64,000 bases of DNA, taken from contig NZ_LN623542.1 in NCBI RefSeq assembly GCF_000826065.2, forward strand, positions 1 to 64,000, in the 5' to 3' direction. Of the stretch, positions 54,211 through 62,496 are shown piece by piece. Under the pieces are notes generated by a model that was not told the DNA's origin, did no database searches, and saw nothing but the letters and a program-made list of their open reading frames with translations. This stretch comes from Tessaracoccus massiliensis (lineage in GTDB: Bacteria > Actinomycetota > Actinomycetes > Propionibacteriales > Propionibacteriaceae). Position 1 is the first letter of the stretch. Each line of letters opens with the position of its first letter. The position numbers and the translations under genes were made by a program.

Positions 54211-55136
54211 TGAACGGTTGGACGAAGGCTGCCGCGGCCCTCGCGGCAGCCGGTGGAGCATGTTTCGGCTGGGGTCTCCTGGAGCGCGGCATGTACACGG
54301 TGCGGCGCGTCACGCTCGACGTGCTGCCGCCCGGCTGCCCTGAACTACGTGTGCTGCACGTCTCGGATTTCCATCTGACGACGAGGCAGCGCCGCAAGCA
54401 GGAGTTCATCGCCTCGCTGACTGCTCTCGAGCCGGATCTGGTGGTCAACACCGGCGACAACATCGCCCAGGCTGCCGCCGTCGAGCCGCTGATGGCTGCC
54501 TTGGAGAGCCTCCGCGGGGTGCCCGGCGTGTTCGTGTTCGGCTCCAACGACTACTACGCTCCGGAGTTCCGTAACCCGCTCAAGTACGTGGTGAAGGGCT
54601 CCTCGAAGGGCGAGGATGAGCCGCCCGAGGAACTACCCACCGACGCCGTGGCGGCCGGGCTGGAGGACCTCGGCTGGGTGAACCTGACGCAGGCGTCGGC
54701 CACGCTGGAGGTCGCGGGCCAGCGCATCGCGTTCCGGGGCACCGATGACGCGCACCTGGGTCGCGACGACTACGACGCCGTCGCCGGGCCGGTTGATCCC
54801 GACGCGGTGCTCAACGTGGGCGTGACGCACGCCCCCTACCTGGGTGTGCTGGATGCGATGACCGCCGACGGCCTGGAACTCATCTTCGCCGGCCACACCC
54901 ACGGCGGGCAGGTCTGCGTGCCCGGCTTCGGCGCGTTGATCACCAACTGCGACCTGGACACCGACCGCGTCAAGGGCCCGTCGACGCACATCGCCGGGGG
55001 CCACACCGCGCAGTTGCACATCTCCGCAGGCTTGGGCACGTCGCCGTATGCGCCGTACCGCTTCGCGTGTCGCCCGGAGGTCACGCTGCTGACGCTGCGG
55101 CCGGCCGGTTTCGCACCTGAGGCCGGGGTGCGCTAA
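54210..55136 (+). CDS. Calcineurin-like metallophosphoesterase
   Basis: The 308-residue protein has an N-terminal hydrophobic stretch (AAAALAAAGGACFGWGLLE). The binuclear metal motifs are HVSDFHL, NTGDNI, GSNDYY (where GNHD is usual) and GHTHGGQV. The substrate is unknown. It directly follows ponA with a one-base stop/start overlap (TGATG), the arrangement seen in mycobacteria (Rv3682-Rv3683), suggesting an envelope role. Confidence 0.88.
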   Translation: MNGWTKAAAALAAAGGACFGWGLLERGMYTVRRVTLDVLPPGCPELRVLHVSDFHLTTRQRRKQEFIASLTALEPDLVVNTGDNIAQAAAVEPLMAALESLRGVPGVFVFGSNDYYAPEFRNPLKYVVKGSSKGEDEPPEELPTDAVAAGLEDLGWVNLTQASATLEVAGQRIAFRGTDDAHLGRDDYDAVAGPVDPDAVLNVGVTHAPYLGVLDAMTADGLELIFAGHTHGGQVCVPGFGALITNCDLDTDRVKGPSTHIAGGHTAQLHISAGLGTSPYAPYRFACRPEVTLLTLRPAGFAPEAGVR

Positions 55137-55160
55137 TCTAACCCTTGGCTCAAATGCCAT

Positions 55161-55234
55161 CGGGGTGTGGCGCAGCTTGGTAGCGCGCGTCGTTCGGGAC
55201 GACGAGGCCGCAGGTTCAAATCCTGTCACCCCGA
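55161..55234 (+). tRNA. tRNA-Pro (anticodon CGG)
   Basis: Full cloverleaf: acceptor CGGGGTG/CACCCCG, D-arm GCGCAGCTTGGTAGCGC, anticodon stem CGTCG/CGACG with loop TTCGGGA, and T-arm GCAGG-TTCAAAT-CCTGT. Discriminator A; CCA is not encoded (CGC follows). The 3' end is the first copy of the motif that closes each unit of the array that follows. Confidence 0.97.
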
Positions 55235-55596
55235 CGCAGGCCGAGAGAAGTGAGAAAGCGCACTTCCTCGGCCTGAAGTCATTTCTAAGACCTTCAGGCG
55301 CTTTCTCACTTCCGAGGCCAAGGAAGGGGTTGAGGACGAAGTCCGATCACCCCGACGCAGGCCGAGAGAAGTGAGAAAGCGCACTTCCTCGGCCTGAAGT
55401 CATTTCTAAGACCTTCAGGCGCTTTCTCACTTCCGAGGGCAAGGAAGGGGTTGAGGACGAAGTCCGATCACCCCGACGAAGCCCGAGAGAAATGGACAAG
55501 CTCCTTACTCTCGGGCTTTAGTCTTTTCATTAGCTAGGAGCTTGTCCATTTCCGAGGGCAGGGAAGGGGTTGAGGACGAAGTCCGATGACCCCGAC
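55226..55596 (+). repeat. Three-unit tandem array of structured repeats following tRNA-Pro
   Basis: TCACCCCGAC, the tRNA 3' end, recurs at 55226, 55347 and 55468, and as TGACCCCGAC at 55587. This gives units of 121, 121 and 119 bp. Units 1 and 2 are almost identical. Each has A (CAGGCCGAG), B (GAAGTGAGAAAGCGC), A' and B' in interleaved order with perfect complementarity. In unit 3 A is AAGCCCGAGAG and B is GAAATGGACAAGCTCCT; both differ in sequence but still pair perfectly with their partners. The 3' third of each unit (AAGGAAGGGGTTGAGGACGA...) is conserved. No open reading frame, T-run terminator or spacer is present. The array fills the gap between the tRNA and the lipoprotein genes. Confidence 0.93.
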
Positions 55597-55626
55597 GTCA
55601 CGCGGGGGCGCGACGCTCAGGGGGCG

Positions 55627-56220
55627 TCAGAACTCTGAGTAGTGACCGGCGGCCTCGGAGCAGACGAGGCCGACACCGGCGGGCAGGCCGATCGCCTTCA
55701 AGTCCGCGCACGCGTGAGCCGACTGGAGCATCATCTCGAGTGACCAGCCCTTGTGCGGATCCGTCAGGTGCTCAGACCAGATCGCCTGGCCTCCCCCGCA
55801 ATCGGTGCTGACGCTGCCCAGGACGAAGCCGTCAGGGTGCGTACTCATCACGCTGATGCCCAGCACTGTGCAGCCGTCGGTGTCCGTCGAGCTCATCGAC
55901 TCTTCGACGAAACTGCGGAACGACGGCGAGACCGCGTCCAGGCGGTGGGCCTCGGAGAAGGCGATGTCCTCGATGGGCGTCTCCACCCAACCGTTGGTGG
56001 GCTCGTAGGCGGCGCGCTGCGCGGCCACCTCGGCGTTGGAACTCGAGAACTCCACCGTCGAGCCCATCGCGACGCTCGGCTCAGTGCTGGGGGTGGCCTG
56101 CGTCGGCGCGATCGACTGTGCGGTGTGCGCCGCCGGCAGGGCGGTGACGAACGGCTCCGGGGCACACCCGGCGGCCAGCAGGAGGGCGGCGACGGGGGCC
56201 GCGAGCAGGAGCACCCGCAT
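55627..56220 (-). CDS. Lipoprotein, paralogue of the next gene
   Basis: The 197-residue protein has a lipoprotein signal (LLLAAPVAALLLAAGC, Cys19) and a Thr/Pro-rich spacer. The exported domain has DGCTVLGISVMSTHPDGFVLGSVSTDCGGGQAIWSEHL and a C-terminal CADLKAIGLPAGVGLVC pair. I do not recognise a named family. It shares the DGC...GIxxxHxDG(F/Y)V.G....CGGGQA(I/V)W core with the following gene, a tandem duplication product. Four cysteines are positioned for two disulfides. One-base stop/start overlap with its partner. Confidence 0.75.
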   Translation of the reverse strand: MRVLLLAAPVAALLLAAGCAPEPFVTALPAAHTAQSIAPTQATPSTEPSVAMGSTVEFSSSNAEVAAQRAAYEPTNGWVETPIEDIAFSEAHRLDAVSPSFRSFVEESMSSTDTDGCTVLGISVMSTHPDGFVLGSVSTDCGGGQAIWSEHLTDPHKGWSLEMMLQSAHACADLKAIGLPAGVGLVCSEAAGHYSEF

Positions 56221-56867
56221 CAGTAGTCCCTGGCTGCGCCGTCGGCATCAGTGCAGCGGAGGCCGGGGGCGCCGGTCGGGATGTCGTTGTGCGCAAGATC
56301 GTCGCAGGGCATGGCGTCGCCGAACTGGACGATGTAGTTCCACTGGTTGTCGGCGATCCCCCACACAGCCTGACCGCCACCGCAGGTGGACTCCTCAGTG
56401 CCGTACACGTAGCCGTCCTGGTGGATTCCGTGGAGGGCGATCTCCTCGGTGAGGCAGCCGGTCTCGTCCTCGACGCCGATGCGGGTGACGAGGAAGTCGC
56501 GCAGCGACTGGGGAAGGTCGGTTTCGCGGATCACATCTGACCCGGAGCGCAGCGTGAGATCCAGGGACGTCCAGGGGCCACCCTGGGGCTCGGGCCGCTC
56601 CACCGGGGCCAGCGTCGTCGTCGATTCCGCGGTGGGCGCCGCGACAGATTCAGGGGCCGTCGTAGCGGGATCAGCAGGCTCAGAGGCGGGCGCTGCGGGC
56701 TCGGACGTGAGCTGGTCGATCTCCGCAGGAGGCGGCGCCTCGGTGGCTCCGGGCGTGGTCATCTCCACCGCGGGCGTCGTCGGGGACGGCGCCGTGGACT
56801 CGGGGGAACACCCACTCAATGCGGCCGCACAGGCGAGTGCGCCCGTCAGTAATACAGCCGTTCGCAC
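56220..56867 (-). CDS. Lipoprotein, paralogue of the previous gene
   Basis: The 215-residue protein has signal LTGALACAAALSGC (Cys20) and a long Pro/Thr/Ala/Glu linker to about residue 95. The domain reads TGCLTEEIALHGIHQDGYVYGTEESTCGGGQAVWG and ends CDDLAHNDIPTGAPGLRC. Cysteine spacing matches its downstream partner. The function is unknown. The two probably form one minus-strand unit divergent from pckG. Confidence 0.75.
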   Translation of the reverse strand: MRTAVLLTGALACAAALSGCSPESTAPSPTTPAVEMTTPGATEAPPPAEIDQLTSEPAAPASEPADPATTAPESVAAPTAESTTTLAPVERPEPQGGPWTSLDLTLRSGSDVIRETDLPQSLRDFLVTRIGVEDETGCLTEEIALHGIHQDGYVYGTEESTCGGGQAVWGIADNQWNYIVQFGDAMPCDDLAHNDIPTGAPGLRCTDADGAARDY

Positions 56868-56989
56868 CCCAGCACTGTACCAGTGTGAGACAAAGTGTCC
56901 CGAAGTAGCAACGGATGCCCTGCGTGGCTATGGTTGAACTGGAAACGCTCAATGGAGATGCGTGATTCCAGCCGCAACGAAGGGGACCC

Positions 56990-58879
56990 ATGTCAACCGC
57001 CACGGAAGTTAACCGGAAGAGCCGAGCCGATCTCCCCGCCACAGGCGAGGCGCCCACCCACCCGAAGCTGGCGGCGTGGCTCGACGAAGTCGTCGAACTG
57101 TGCCAACCCGATGCCCTCTACTACTGCAACGGCTCCGACGAGGAGTACGCCGATCTGGTCCGCATCCTGGAGGAGGCGGGCACGGTGGTGCGGCTCAACG
57201 ACGAGTTGCAGCCCAACTCCATCTACGCCCGAACGGACCCCGACGATGTGGCCCGCGTCGAGGACCAGACGTTCATCTGCTCGGAGGATGAGCGCAACGC
57301 CGGCCCCACCAACAACTGGATGGCCCCGGCGGAGATGAAGCGCGTCATGAAGGGGCTCTACGACGGCTGCATGCGCGGCCGCACGATGTACGTGATCCCG
57401 TTCTGCATGGGGCACATCGACGCGGCGGACCCGAAGTTCGGCGTCGAGGTCTCGGATTCGGCCTACGTTGCGGCGTCGATGCGCATCATGACCCGCATGG
57501 GCGCCGACCCCCTCAAGGCGATGACGGAGAAGGACGCGGATTTCGTGCCCTGCCTCCACTCGGTGGGTATGCCGCTCGAGCCGGGCGAGGAGGACGTGCC
57601 GTGGCCGTGCTCCGAGACCAAGTACATCGTGCACTTCCCCGACGAGCGGATGATCTGGTCCTACGGCTCCGGGTACGGCGGCAACTCGCTGCTGGGTAAG
57701 AAGTGCTACGCGCTGCGCATCGCCTCGGTGATGGCACGCGACGAGGGCTGGCTCGCCGAGCACATGTTGATCCTGCGCCTCACCAACCCGGAGGGCCGCA
57801 AGTACCACATCGCGGCCGCGTTCCCGTCTGCCTGCGGCAAGACGAACCTGGCCATGCTCGAGCCCACCATCCCGGGATGGACGGTGGAGACCCTGGGCGA
57901 CGACATCGCCTGGCTGCGCTTCGGCGACGACGGCCGCCTATGGGCCACCAACCCGGAGACCGGCTTTTTCGGCGTGGCCCCTGGCACCAGCATGGACACC
58001 AACCCCAACGCCATGCGCACCATCGAAGGCGGCAACTCCATCTTCACCAACGTGGGTCTGACCGCTGACGGCGACATCTGGTGGGAGGGCATGACCAAGG
58101 ACAAGCCCGAGAACATCACCGACTGGAAGGGTCGCCCCTGGAGCGGCTCGACCGGCCCGCGGGGCGGCCGCAAGGACGAGAAGGCCGCGCACCCCAACAG
58201 CCGCTTCTGCACCCCCATCGAGCAGTGCCCCATCCTGGCTGACGACTACCACAATCCGGAGGGCGTGCCCCTCGACGCCATCGTGTTCGGCGGCCGCCGG
58301 GAGAACACCATCCCGCTGGTCACGCAGGCCCGCAACTGGAAGCACGGCGTCTTCATGGGTGCCACCTGCTCGTCGGAGACCACCGCTGCCGCGAGCGGCG
58401 CCGTGGGCGTGCTGCGCCGCGACCCCATGGCCATGCTCCCGTTCATCGGCTACCACGTGGCCGATTACGTGCAGCACTGGATGGACGTGGGTAAGAAGGC
58501 GGACGCGGACAAGCTGCCGAAGATCTTCTACGTCAACTGGTTCCGTCGCGACGCCGACGGCCGGTTCATGTGGCCGGGCTTCGGGGAGAACTCCCGCGTG
58601 CTGAAGTGGATCGCCGACCGCGTCGACGGCAAGGTGGAGGCCGTGGAGACGCCCACCGGCCTACTCCCGGCCAAGGGCTCGCTGGACGTCGACGGCCTCG
58701 ACATCACCGATGATGATCTCGAAGCCGTGGTCAGCTACAGCGCTGAGGAATGGCACGACGAGGTGCCGCGCATCGGCCGCTGGTTCGACACTTTCGGTTG
58801 GCGCCTGCCGCGCGAACTGGTCGACGAACTGCGCACCCTCGAGGTCGCCGTGGGGCGGGCCCCCAGCTCCATGTGGTGA
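56990..58879 (+). CDS. pckG: Phosphoenolpyruvate carboxykinase (GTP)
   Basis: The enzyme converts oxaloacetate plus GTP to PEP, or runs in the anaplerotic direction. At 629 residues it is close to the GTP-type norm. [20 protein letters not shown], the reactive-cysteine P-loop [26 protein letters not shown] and the GTP-binding [19 protein letters not shown] region are all present. AAGGGGACCC precedes the ATG. It is a single-gene unit. Confidence 0.97.
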   Translation: MSTATEVNRKSRADLPATGEAPTHPKLAAWLDEVVELCQPDALYYCNGSDEEYADLVRILEEAGTVVRLNDELQPNSIYARTDPDDVARVEDQTFICSEDERNAGPTNNWMAPAEMKRVMKGLYDGCMRGRTMYVIPFCMGHIDAADPKFGVEVSDSAYVAASMRIMTRMGADPLKAMTEKDADFVPCLHSVGMPLEPGEEDVPWPCSETKYIVHFPDERMIWSYGSGYGGNSLLGKKCYALRIASVMARDEGWLAEHMLILRLTNPEGRKYHIAAAFPSACGKTNLAMLEPTIPGWTVETLGDDIAWLRFGDDGRLWATNPETGFFGVAPGTSMDTNPNAMRTIEGGNSIFTNVGLTADGDIWWEGMTKDKPENITDWKGRPWSGSTGPRGGRKDEKAAHPNSRFCTPIEQCPILADDYHNPEGVPLDAIVFGGRRENTIPLVTQARNWKHGVFMGATCSSETTAAASGAVGVLRRDPMAMLPFIGYHVADYVQHWMDVGKKADADKLPKIFYVNWFRRDADGRFMWPGFGENSRVLKWIADRVDGKVEAVETPTGLLPAKGSLDVDGLDITDDDLEAVVSYSAEEWHDEVPRIGRWFDTFGWRLPRELVDELRTLEVAVGRAPSSMW

Positions 58880-58946
58880 TCGGCTGACAGCCAAGAGCGC
58901 CGGCATCGCCCCGTGGCGGTGCCGGCGATCTGCGTTTTCGGTGCAC

Positions 58947-58952
58947 TAGCCT
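58947..58952 (+). promoter_or_regulatory. -10 box of a probable leaderless promoter
   Basis: TAGCCT is followed by six bases and the ATG at 58959. Confidence 0.45.
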
Positions 58953-58958
58953 GAGGCC

Positions 58959-59381
58959 ATGCAGCGTTGGGTGTGGGTCGTCGTGCTGGTATTCGGCCTG
59001 CTCGCCGCCGGGTCGTTGGGCGGCTGGCAACCCACCCTGCCGAGCATCCTGCTCGGGGTCAGCGTGGTGCTACTGTCCTGGTGGATGAGTCCGTTTTCTG
59101 GAGGCCGCACGATGAAGCACACCGAGGTCATGTCTCTGCCCGAGGGTCAGCGCCGCGTGGTGATCTACTGGCGCCCCGGCTGCATCTTCTGCCAGAGACT
59201 CAAGGGTGGCCTCGGCTCTGACGGAGGCAAGGCCACGTGGATCAACATCTGGCATGACGAGGACGCCGCCGCCTTCGTTCGCTCCGTCAACGACGGCAAC
59301 GAGGTGGTGCCCACCGTCGTGATCGATGGCCAGCCGCACACCAATCCGGCTCCGCAACTGGTGCTCGACGCCCTTTCTTGA
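58959..59381 (+). CDS. Membrane-anchored glutaredoxin-like (mycoredoxin-type) protein
   Basis: The 140-residue protein has two N-terminal transmembrane helices (VWVVVLVFGLLAAGSLGGW; LPSILLGVSVVLLSWWM). A glutaredoxin fold follows: active site YWRPGCIFCQRLK, EVVPTVVIDG with cis-Pro, and NPAPQLVLDAL. A plain actinobacterial mycoredoxin is soluble and about 80 residues, so the anchor is extra. It may reduce thiols at the membrane. Downstream is the amidohydrolase gene, 31 bases away. Confidence 0.85.
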   Translation: MQRWVWVVVLVFGLLAAGSLGGWQPTLPSILLGVSVVLLSWWMSPFSGGRTMKHTEVMSLPEGQRRVVIYWRPGCIFCQRLKGGLGSDGGKATWINIWHDEDAAAFVRSVNDGNEVVPTVVIDGQPHTNPAPQLVLDALS

Positions 59382-59412
59382 CACCTTCCACGGCCGGTGA
59401 GACGGTGCGTTC

Positions 59413-60906
59413 ATGAGTGCTTCTCTCCTGGTGCGTGGTGGGCGGATCGTCGGGCTCGACGGCGAGGCCGAGCGGGCTGCCGATGTGCGGATCCACGACG
59501 GCGTGGTCACCGAGGTGGGTCCGGGGTTGGCTGCACACGGCGAGCGCGTCGTCGATGCCAGCGGGCACTGGCTGATCCCAGGGCTGTGGGACAAGCACGT
59601 GCACTTCGGGCAGTGGTCCCGCTCCACCACCTGGATCGACCTCACCGGCACCACCAGCCCGGAGGACGCCTGCGCGCGGGTCTGCCAGGCGCTGGAGCTG
59701 CGCCGGGAGGACGGCCGGATCGCGGTGGGTTTCGGCTACCGCTCGGCGGGCTGGGACCGGATCGGCACGGTGGCGGAACTGGACGCAGTCACCGGATCGC
59801 AGCCCGTGGTGTTGATCTCCGGCGACGCCCACAACGGCTGGCTCAACTCTGCCGCGCTCGCCCGTCTCGGCGTGCCCGCCCGGCAGGAACCCATGACCGA
59901 GAACGAGTGGTTCGATACCTTCGCCCGCCTCTCCGCCATGCCGGAGCAGGCCCCCACCGCCGACGAGCAGCGCGCCGCCGTCGCCCACCTCAACTCGCTG
60001 GGCTTCACCGGCATCGTGGACATGGAGTTCGAGAACACGTTCCGTGACTGGCCCCGCCGCCTCGCGGAAGGCATCCGCGGGCTACGGGTGCGCACCGCCG
60101 TCTACGCGCCCCAACTCGACGAGGTGTTCGCCGCCGGCTGGCACACCCACGACGCCCTCCCCGGCGGCGAGGGCCTCATGACGATGGGGCCGCTGAAGAT
60201 CATCAGCGACGGGTCGCTGGGCACGCGCACCGCCTGGTGCTGCGACCCGTATCTGGGGCTGCCCGACAACGACCCCAACCCGTGGGGCGTGGTCAACGTC
60301 GACCGCGAGGAACTCGAACACCTGCTGGGGAAGGCCCTCACCGCAGGGCTGGAGATCGCCGTGCACGCCATCGGGGACCGCGCGAACCAGGCCGTGCTCG
60401 ACGCCTTCGCCACCACGGGGGCGCACGGCTCCATCGAGCACGCACAACTGTTGCGCCGCGAGGACGTGCCCCGCTTCGCGCAACTGGGCCTGACCGCCAG
60501 CATGCAGCCCCACCACCTCATCGACGACCGCGAGATCACCACCCGCTGGTGGGCGGACCGGGCGGATCGCACGTTCCTGGCCAAGTCGCTGATCGACGCC
60601 GGGGCCACCGTCGCGCTCGGCTCCGACGCGCCGGTGTCGCCGCCGGATCCGTGGCTGGCGATCGCCTCGGCCGTGCACCGCAGCGGCGACGACCGGCCGG
60701 CGCTGCAGCCCGAGGAGTCGCTGAGCCCGAGGGAGGCGCTAGCGTGTTCGGTCGACGGGCAGCGGCTGCGCCCCGGTGCGCCGGGCGACGTGGTGCTGCT
60801 GGGCTCAGACCCCCTGGCGGATCACGGGTCGCCGGCCGAGACTGCAGCCGCGCTGCGCGGGATGCGGGTGGCGGCCACGATCTGCGCCGGAGAGCTCACC
60901 GGCTGA
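59413..60906 (+). CDS. Amidohydrolase (YtcJ-like)
   Basis: This is a 497-residue metal-dependent hydrolase. SGHWLIPGLWDKHVHF holds the HxH metal pair, EIAVHAIGDRAN holds the second His group, IEHAQLL a third and GSDAPVSPPDP the catalytic Asp. The LVRGGRIVGLDGEAE start and the GDVVLLGSDPL end form the small beta domain of the family. The substrate is unknown. It follows the glutaredoxin-like gene on the same strand. Confidence 0.9.
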   Translation: MSASLLVRGGRIVGLDGEAERAADVRIHDGVVTEVGPGLAAHGERVVDASGHWLIPGLWDKHVHFGQWSRSTTWIDLTGTTSPEDACARVCQALELRREDGRIAVGFGYRSAGWDRIGTVAELDAVTGSQPVVLISGDAHNGWLNSAALARLGVPARQEPMTENEWFDTFARLSAMPEQAPTADEQRAAVAHLNSLGFTGIVDMEFENTFRDWPRRLAEGIRGLRVRTAVYAPQLDEVFAAGWHTHDALPGGEGLMTMGPLKIISDGSLGTRTAWCCDPYLGLPDNDPNPWGVVNVDREELEHLLGKALTAGLEIAVHAIGDRANQAVLDAFATTGAHGSIEHAQLLRREDVPRFAQLGLTASMQPHHLIDDREITTRWWADRADRTFLAKSLIDAGATVALGSDAPVSPPDPWLAIASAVHRSGDDRPALQPEESLSPREALACSVDGQRLRPGAPGDVVLLGSDPLADHGSPAETAAALRGMRVAATICAGELTG

Positions 60907-61201
60907 GCCGTAGCGCCGCCAGTTCGGCATCGCGCTGCGGGGACGGCACGTAGGCCTGCGCGAGGCGGCGCAATTCCCCGGCCCAGTGACTGACGGCGTA
61001 CATCGACCACGGGTTGAACAGCTCACCTGCCCCGCGCTGGACGGCCTGCGCCGCCAGGAGGATCAGCACGCCGGGGCTTTGACGGGTGTTCCTGGCGCAC
61101 CAGTGGACGCCGGAGTTGAACCCGTTGGAGTTCGGGGCGGCCCGTGCCTCGTCGCGGCCGCTGCGGGCACGCTCGGCTGCTGCGGCGTCGATGCGTCCCA
61201 C
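60896..61201 (-). CDS. Hypothetical protein
   Basis: The likely 101-residue product starts at GTG 61201 (GRIDAAAAERARSGRDEARA) and contains NSGVHWCARNTRQSPGVLILLAAQAV, then LFNPWSMYAVSHWAGELRRL. I do not recognise the family. It overlaps the amidohydrolase end by 11 bases (convergent) and is divergent from the Gfo/Idh gene, with only 31 bases between the starts. The pattern looks protein-like but evidence is limited to codon use and position. Confidence 0.5.
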   Translation of the reverse strand: MGRIDAAAAERARSGRDEARAAPNSNGFNSGVHWCARNTRQSPGVLILLAAQAVQRGAGELFNPWSMYAVSHWAGELRRLAQAYVPSPQRDAELAALRLSR

Positions 61202-61220
61202 ATTGAGCCTGCCACAGGGC

Positions 61221-61226
61221 GATAAT
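61221..61226 (+). promoter_or_regulatory. -10 box of a probable leaderless promoter for the Gfo/Idh gene
   Basis: GATAAT is followed by six G residues and the ATG at 61233. The G run leaves no room for a spaced Shine-Dalgarno. Confidence 0.4.
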
Positions 61227-61232
61227 GGGGGG

Positions 61233-62255
61233 ATGCTCACCTTGCCGAACTCCCGCGTCCCTGACCCCATGACTGCTCCCCCGCTTCGGTGGGGCGTGCT
61301 GGGCACGGGGTGGATCGCCGAGCGGTTCTTCGACGCGGCGCACCGCCTCACGTCGCAGCGGCTGGCCGCCGTGGGGTCGCGCACCCAGGGGCGCGCCGAC
61401 GAGTTCGCCCACCGGTTCGAGGCGCCCCGCGCCTACGGCAGCTACGAGCAGTTGGTCTCGGATCCGGAGATCGACGCGGTCTACGTCGCCACCCCGCACA
61501 GCGAACACCTCGCCAACGCGAAGCTGGCGCTCGAGGCCGGCAAGCCGGTGCTGGTGGAGAAGGCGTTCACGCAGACCGCCGCCGAGGCCCGCGAGCTGAT
61601 CGGCGCCGCCGAGGCCGCGGGGCTGCCCGTGATGGAGGCGATGTGGACCCGCTTCCTGCCGCAGATGGACGTCATCCGGCAACTGCTGGCCGACGGCGCG
61701 CTCGGCGAACTCGAGACCGTCTCTGCGGATCACGGGCAGTGGTTCGCCGACGACCCGGCCTCGCGCCTGTTCGACCCCGCCCTCGCGGGTGGGGCGATGC
61801 TCGACCTGGGCGTCTACCCGGTCTCGTTCATGCACTTCGCGCTGGGCGCGCCGGGGCGCTCGCTGTCCATGGGCACGCGGGCGTTCACCGGGGTCGACCG
61901 GCAGGTCTCCGCGGTGTTCGACGGCTTCGACGCCCACCCCTGCGCCACCGCGCTGATCACCACGACGTGCAAGGCGAAGACGCCCACCCGCGCCTACATC
62001 GCCGGCACCGAGGCCACCGTCGAGATCCCCACGTTCTTCTACGGCCCGCAGCAGTTGACGCTGCGCACGGTCGACGGCGAGGTGACCCGCAGTGAGGAGC
62101 CCACCGTCGTCGAGCACGAGGGCCTCAGCTTTGAGGCGGCACACTTCGCCACAATGGTCGCCGAAGGGCGCCTCGAGTCTGAGCTCATGCCCTGGTCCGA
62201 GACCATGGCCGTGATGGAGACGATGACCTCGCTGCTCGCCAACCTGGAGAGCTGA
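61233..62255 (+). CDS. Gfo/Idh/MocA family oxidoreductase
   Basis: This 340-residue NAD(P)-dependent sugar or polyol dehydrogenase has a Rossmann motif RWGVLGTGWIAERFF, YVATPHSEHLANAKLAL and the family EKP motif in the form LVEKAFTQTA (Ala for Pro). MEAMWTRFLPQ and GGAMLDLGVYPVSFMHFALG follow. The subgroup resembles dihydrodiol/D-xylose 1-dehydrogenase-like members. The start at 61233 is chosen for the -10 placement; an ATG at 61269 (MTAPPLRWG) is possible. Confidence 0.88.
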   Translation: MLTLPNSRVPDPMTAPPLRWGVLGTGWIAERFFDAAHRLTSQRLAAVGSRTQGRADEFAHRFEAPRAYGSYEQLVSDPEIDAVYVATPHSEHLANAKLALEAGKPVLVEKAFTQTAAEARELIGAAEAAGLPVMEAMWTRFLPQMDVIRQLLADGALGELETVSADHGQWFADDPASRLFDPALAGGAMLDLGVYPVSFMHFALGAPGRSLSMGTRAFTGVDRQVSAVFDGFDAHPCATALITTTCKAKTPTRAYIAGTEATVEIPTFFYGPQQLTLRTVDGEVTRSEEPTVVEHEGLSFEAAHFATMVAEGRLESELMPWSETMAVMETMTSLLANLES

Positions 62256-62260
62256 GCAGC

Positions 62261-62412
62261 CTGGTCCCTGAGCGTCTGCCCGCGAGCTTGCGAGCCAGCG
62301 GACGACGAAGGGCGCCCGCAACGTGACTATGACTTTGACACAGTGGGTTGAGGTGTCGGATCGGCTGCGGGCGCCCTTCGTCGCCGCGCGAGGCGCGACG
62401 CTCAGGGACCAG
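62261..62412. terminator. Large nested palindrome between convergent genes
   Basis: Outer arms CTGGTCCCTGAGCGTC (62261-62276) and its exact complement (62397-62412) enclose inner arms GACGAAGGGCGCCCGCA (62304-62320) and its exact complement (62366-62382). It starts 6 bases after the Gfo/Idh stop. It may stop transcription in both directions; it is also a repeat-like element. Confidence 0.6.
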
Positions 62413-62496
62413 CCAGCCCCGACACCGGGCACTCAGGCAGCCGCGCCAACCACAGCTGCGGCCATCAGCCAGTACCAGCTGAGAGTCCGACGCAGT

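Noticed and set aside
55226-55596. CRISPR array
   Set aside because: Only three long units joined directly, no spacers and no cas genes.
55226-55596. Type III toxin-antitoxin antitoxin RNA (ToxI-like tandem repeats)
   Set aside because: Units are three times longer than ToxI-type repeats and no ToxN-like endoribonuclease gene is next to the array; the neighbours are secreted lipoproteins and a metallophosphoesterase.
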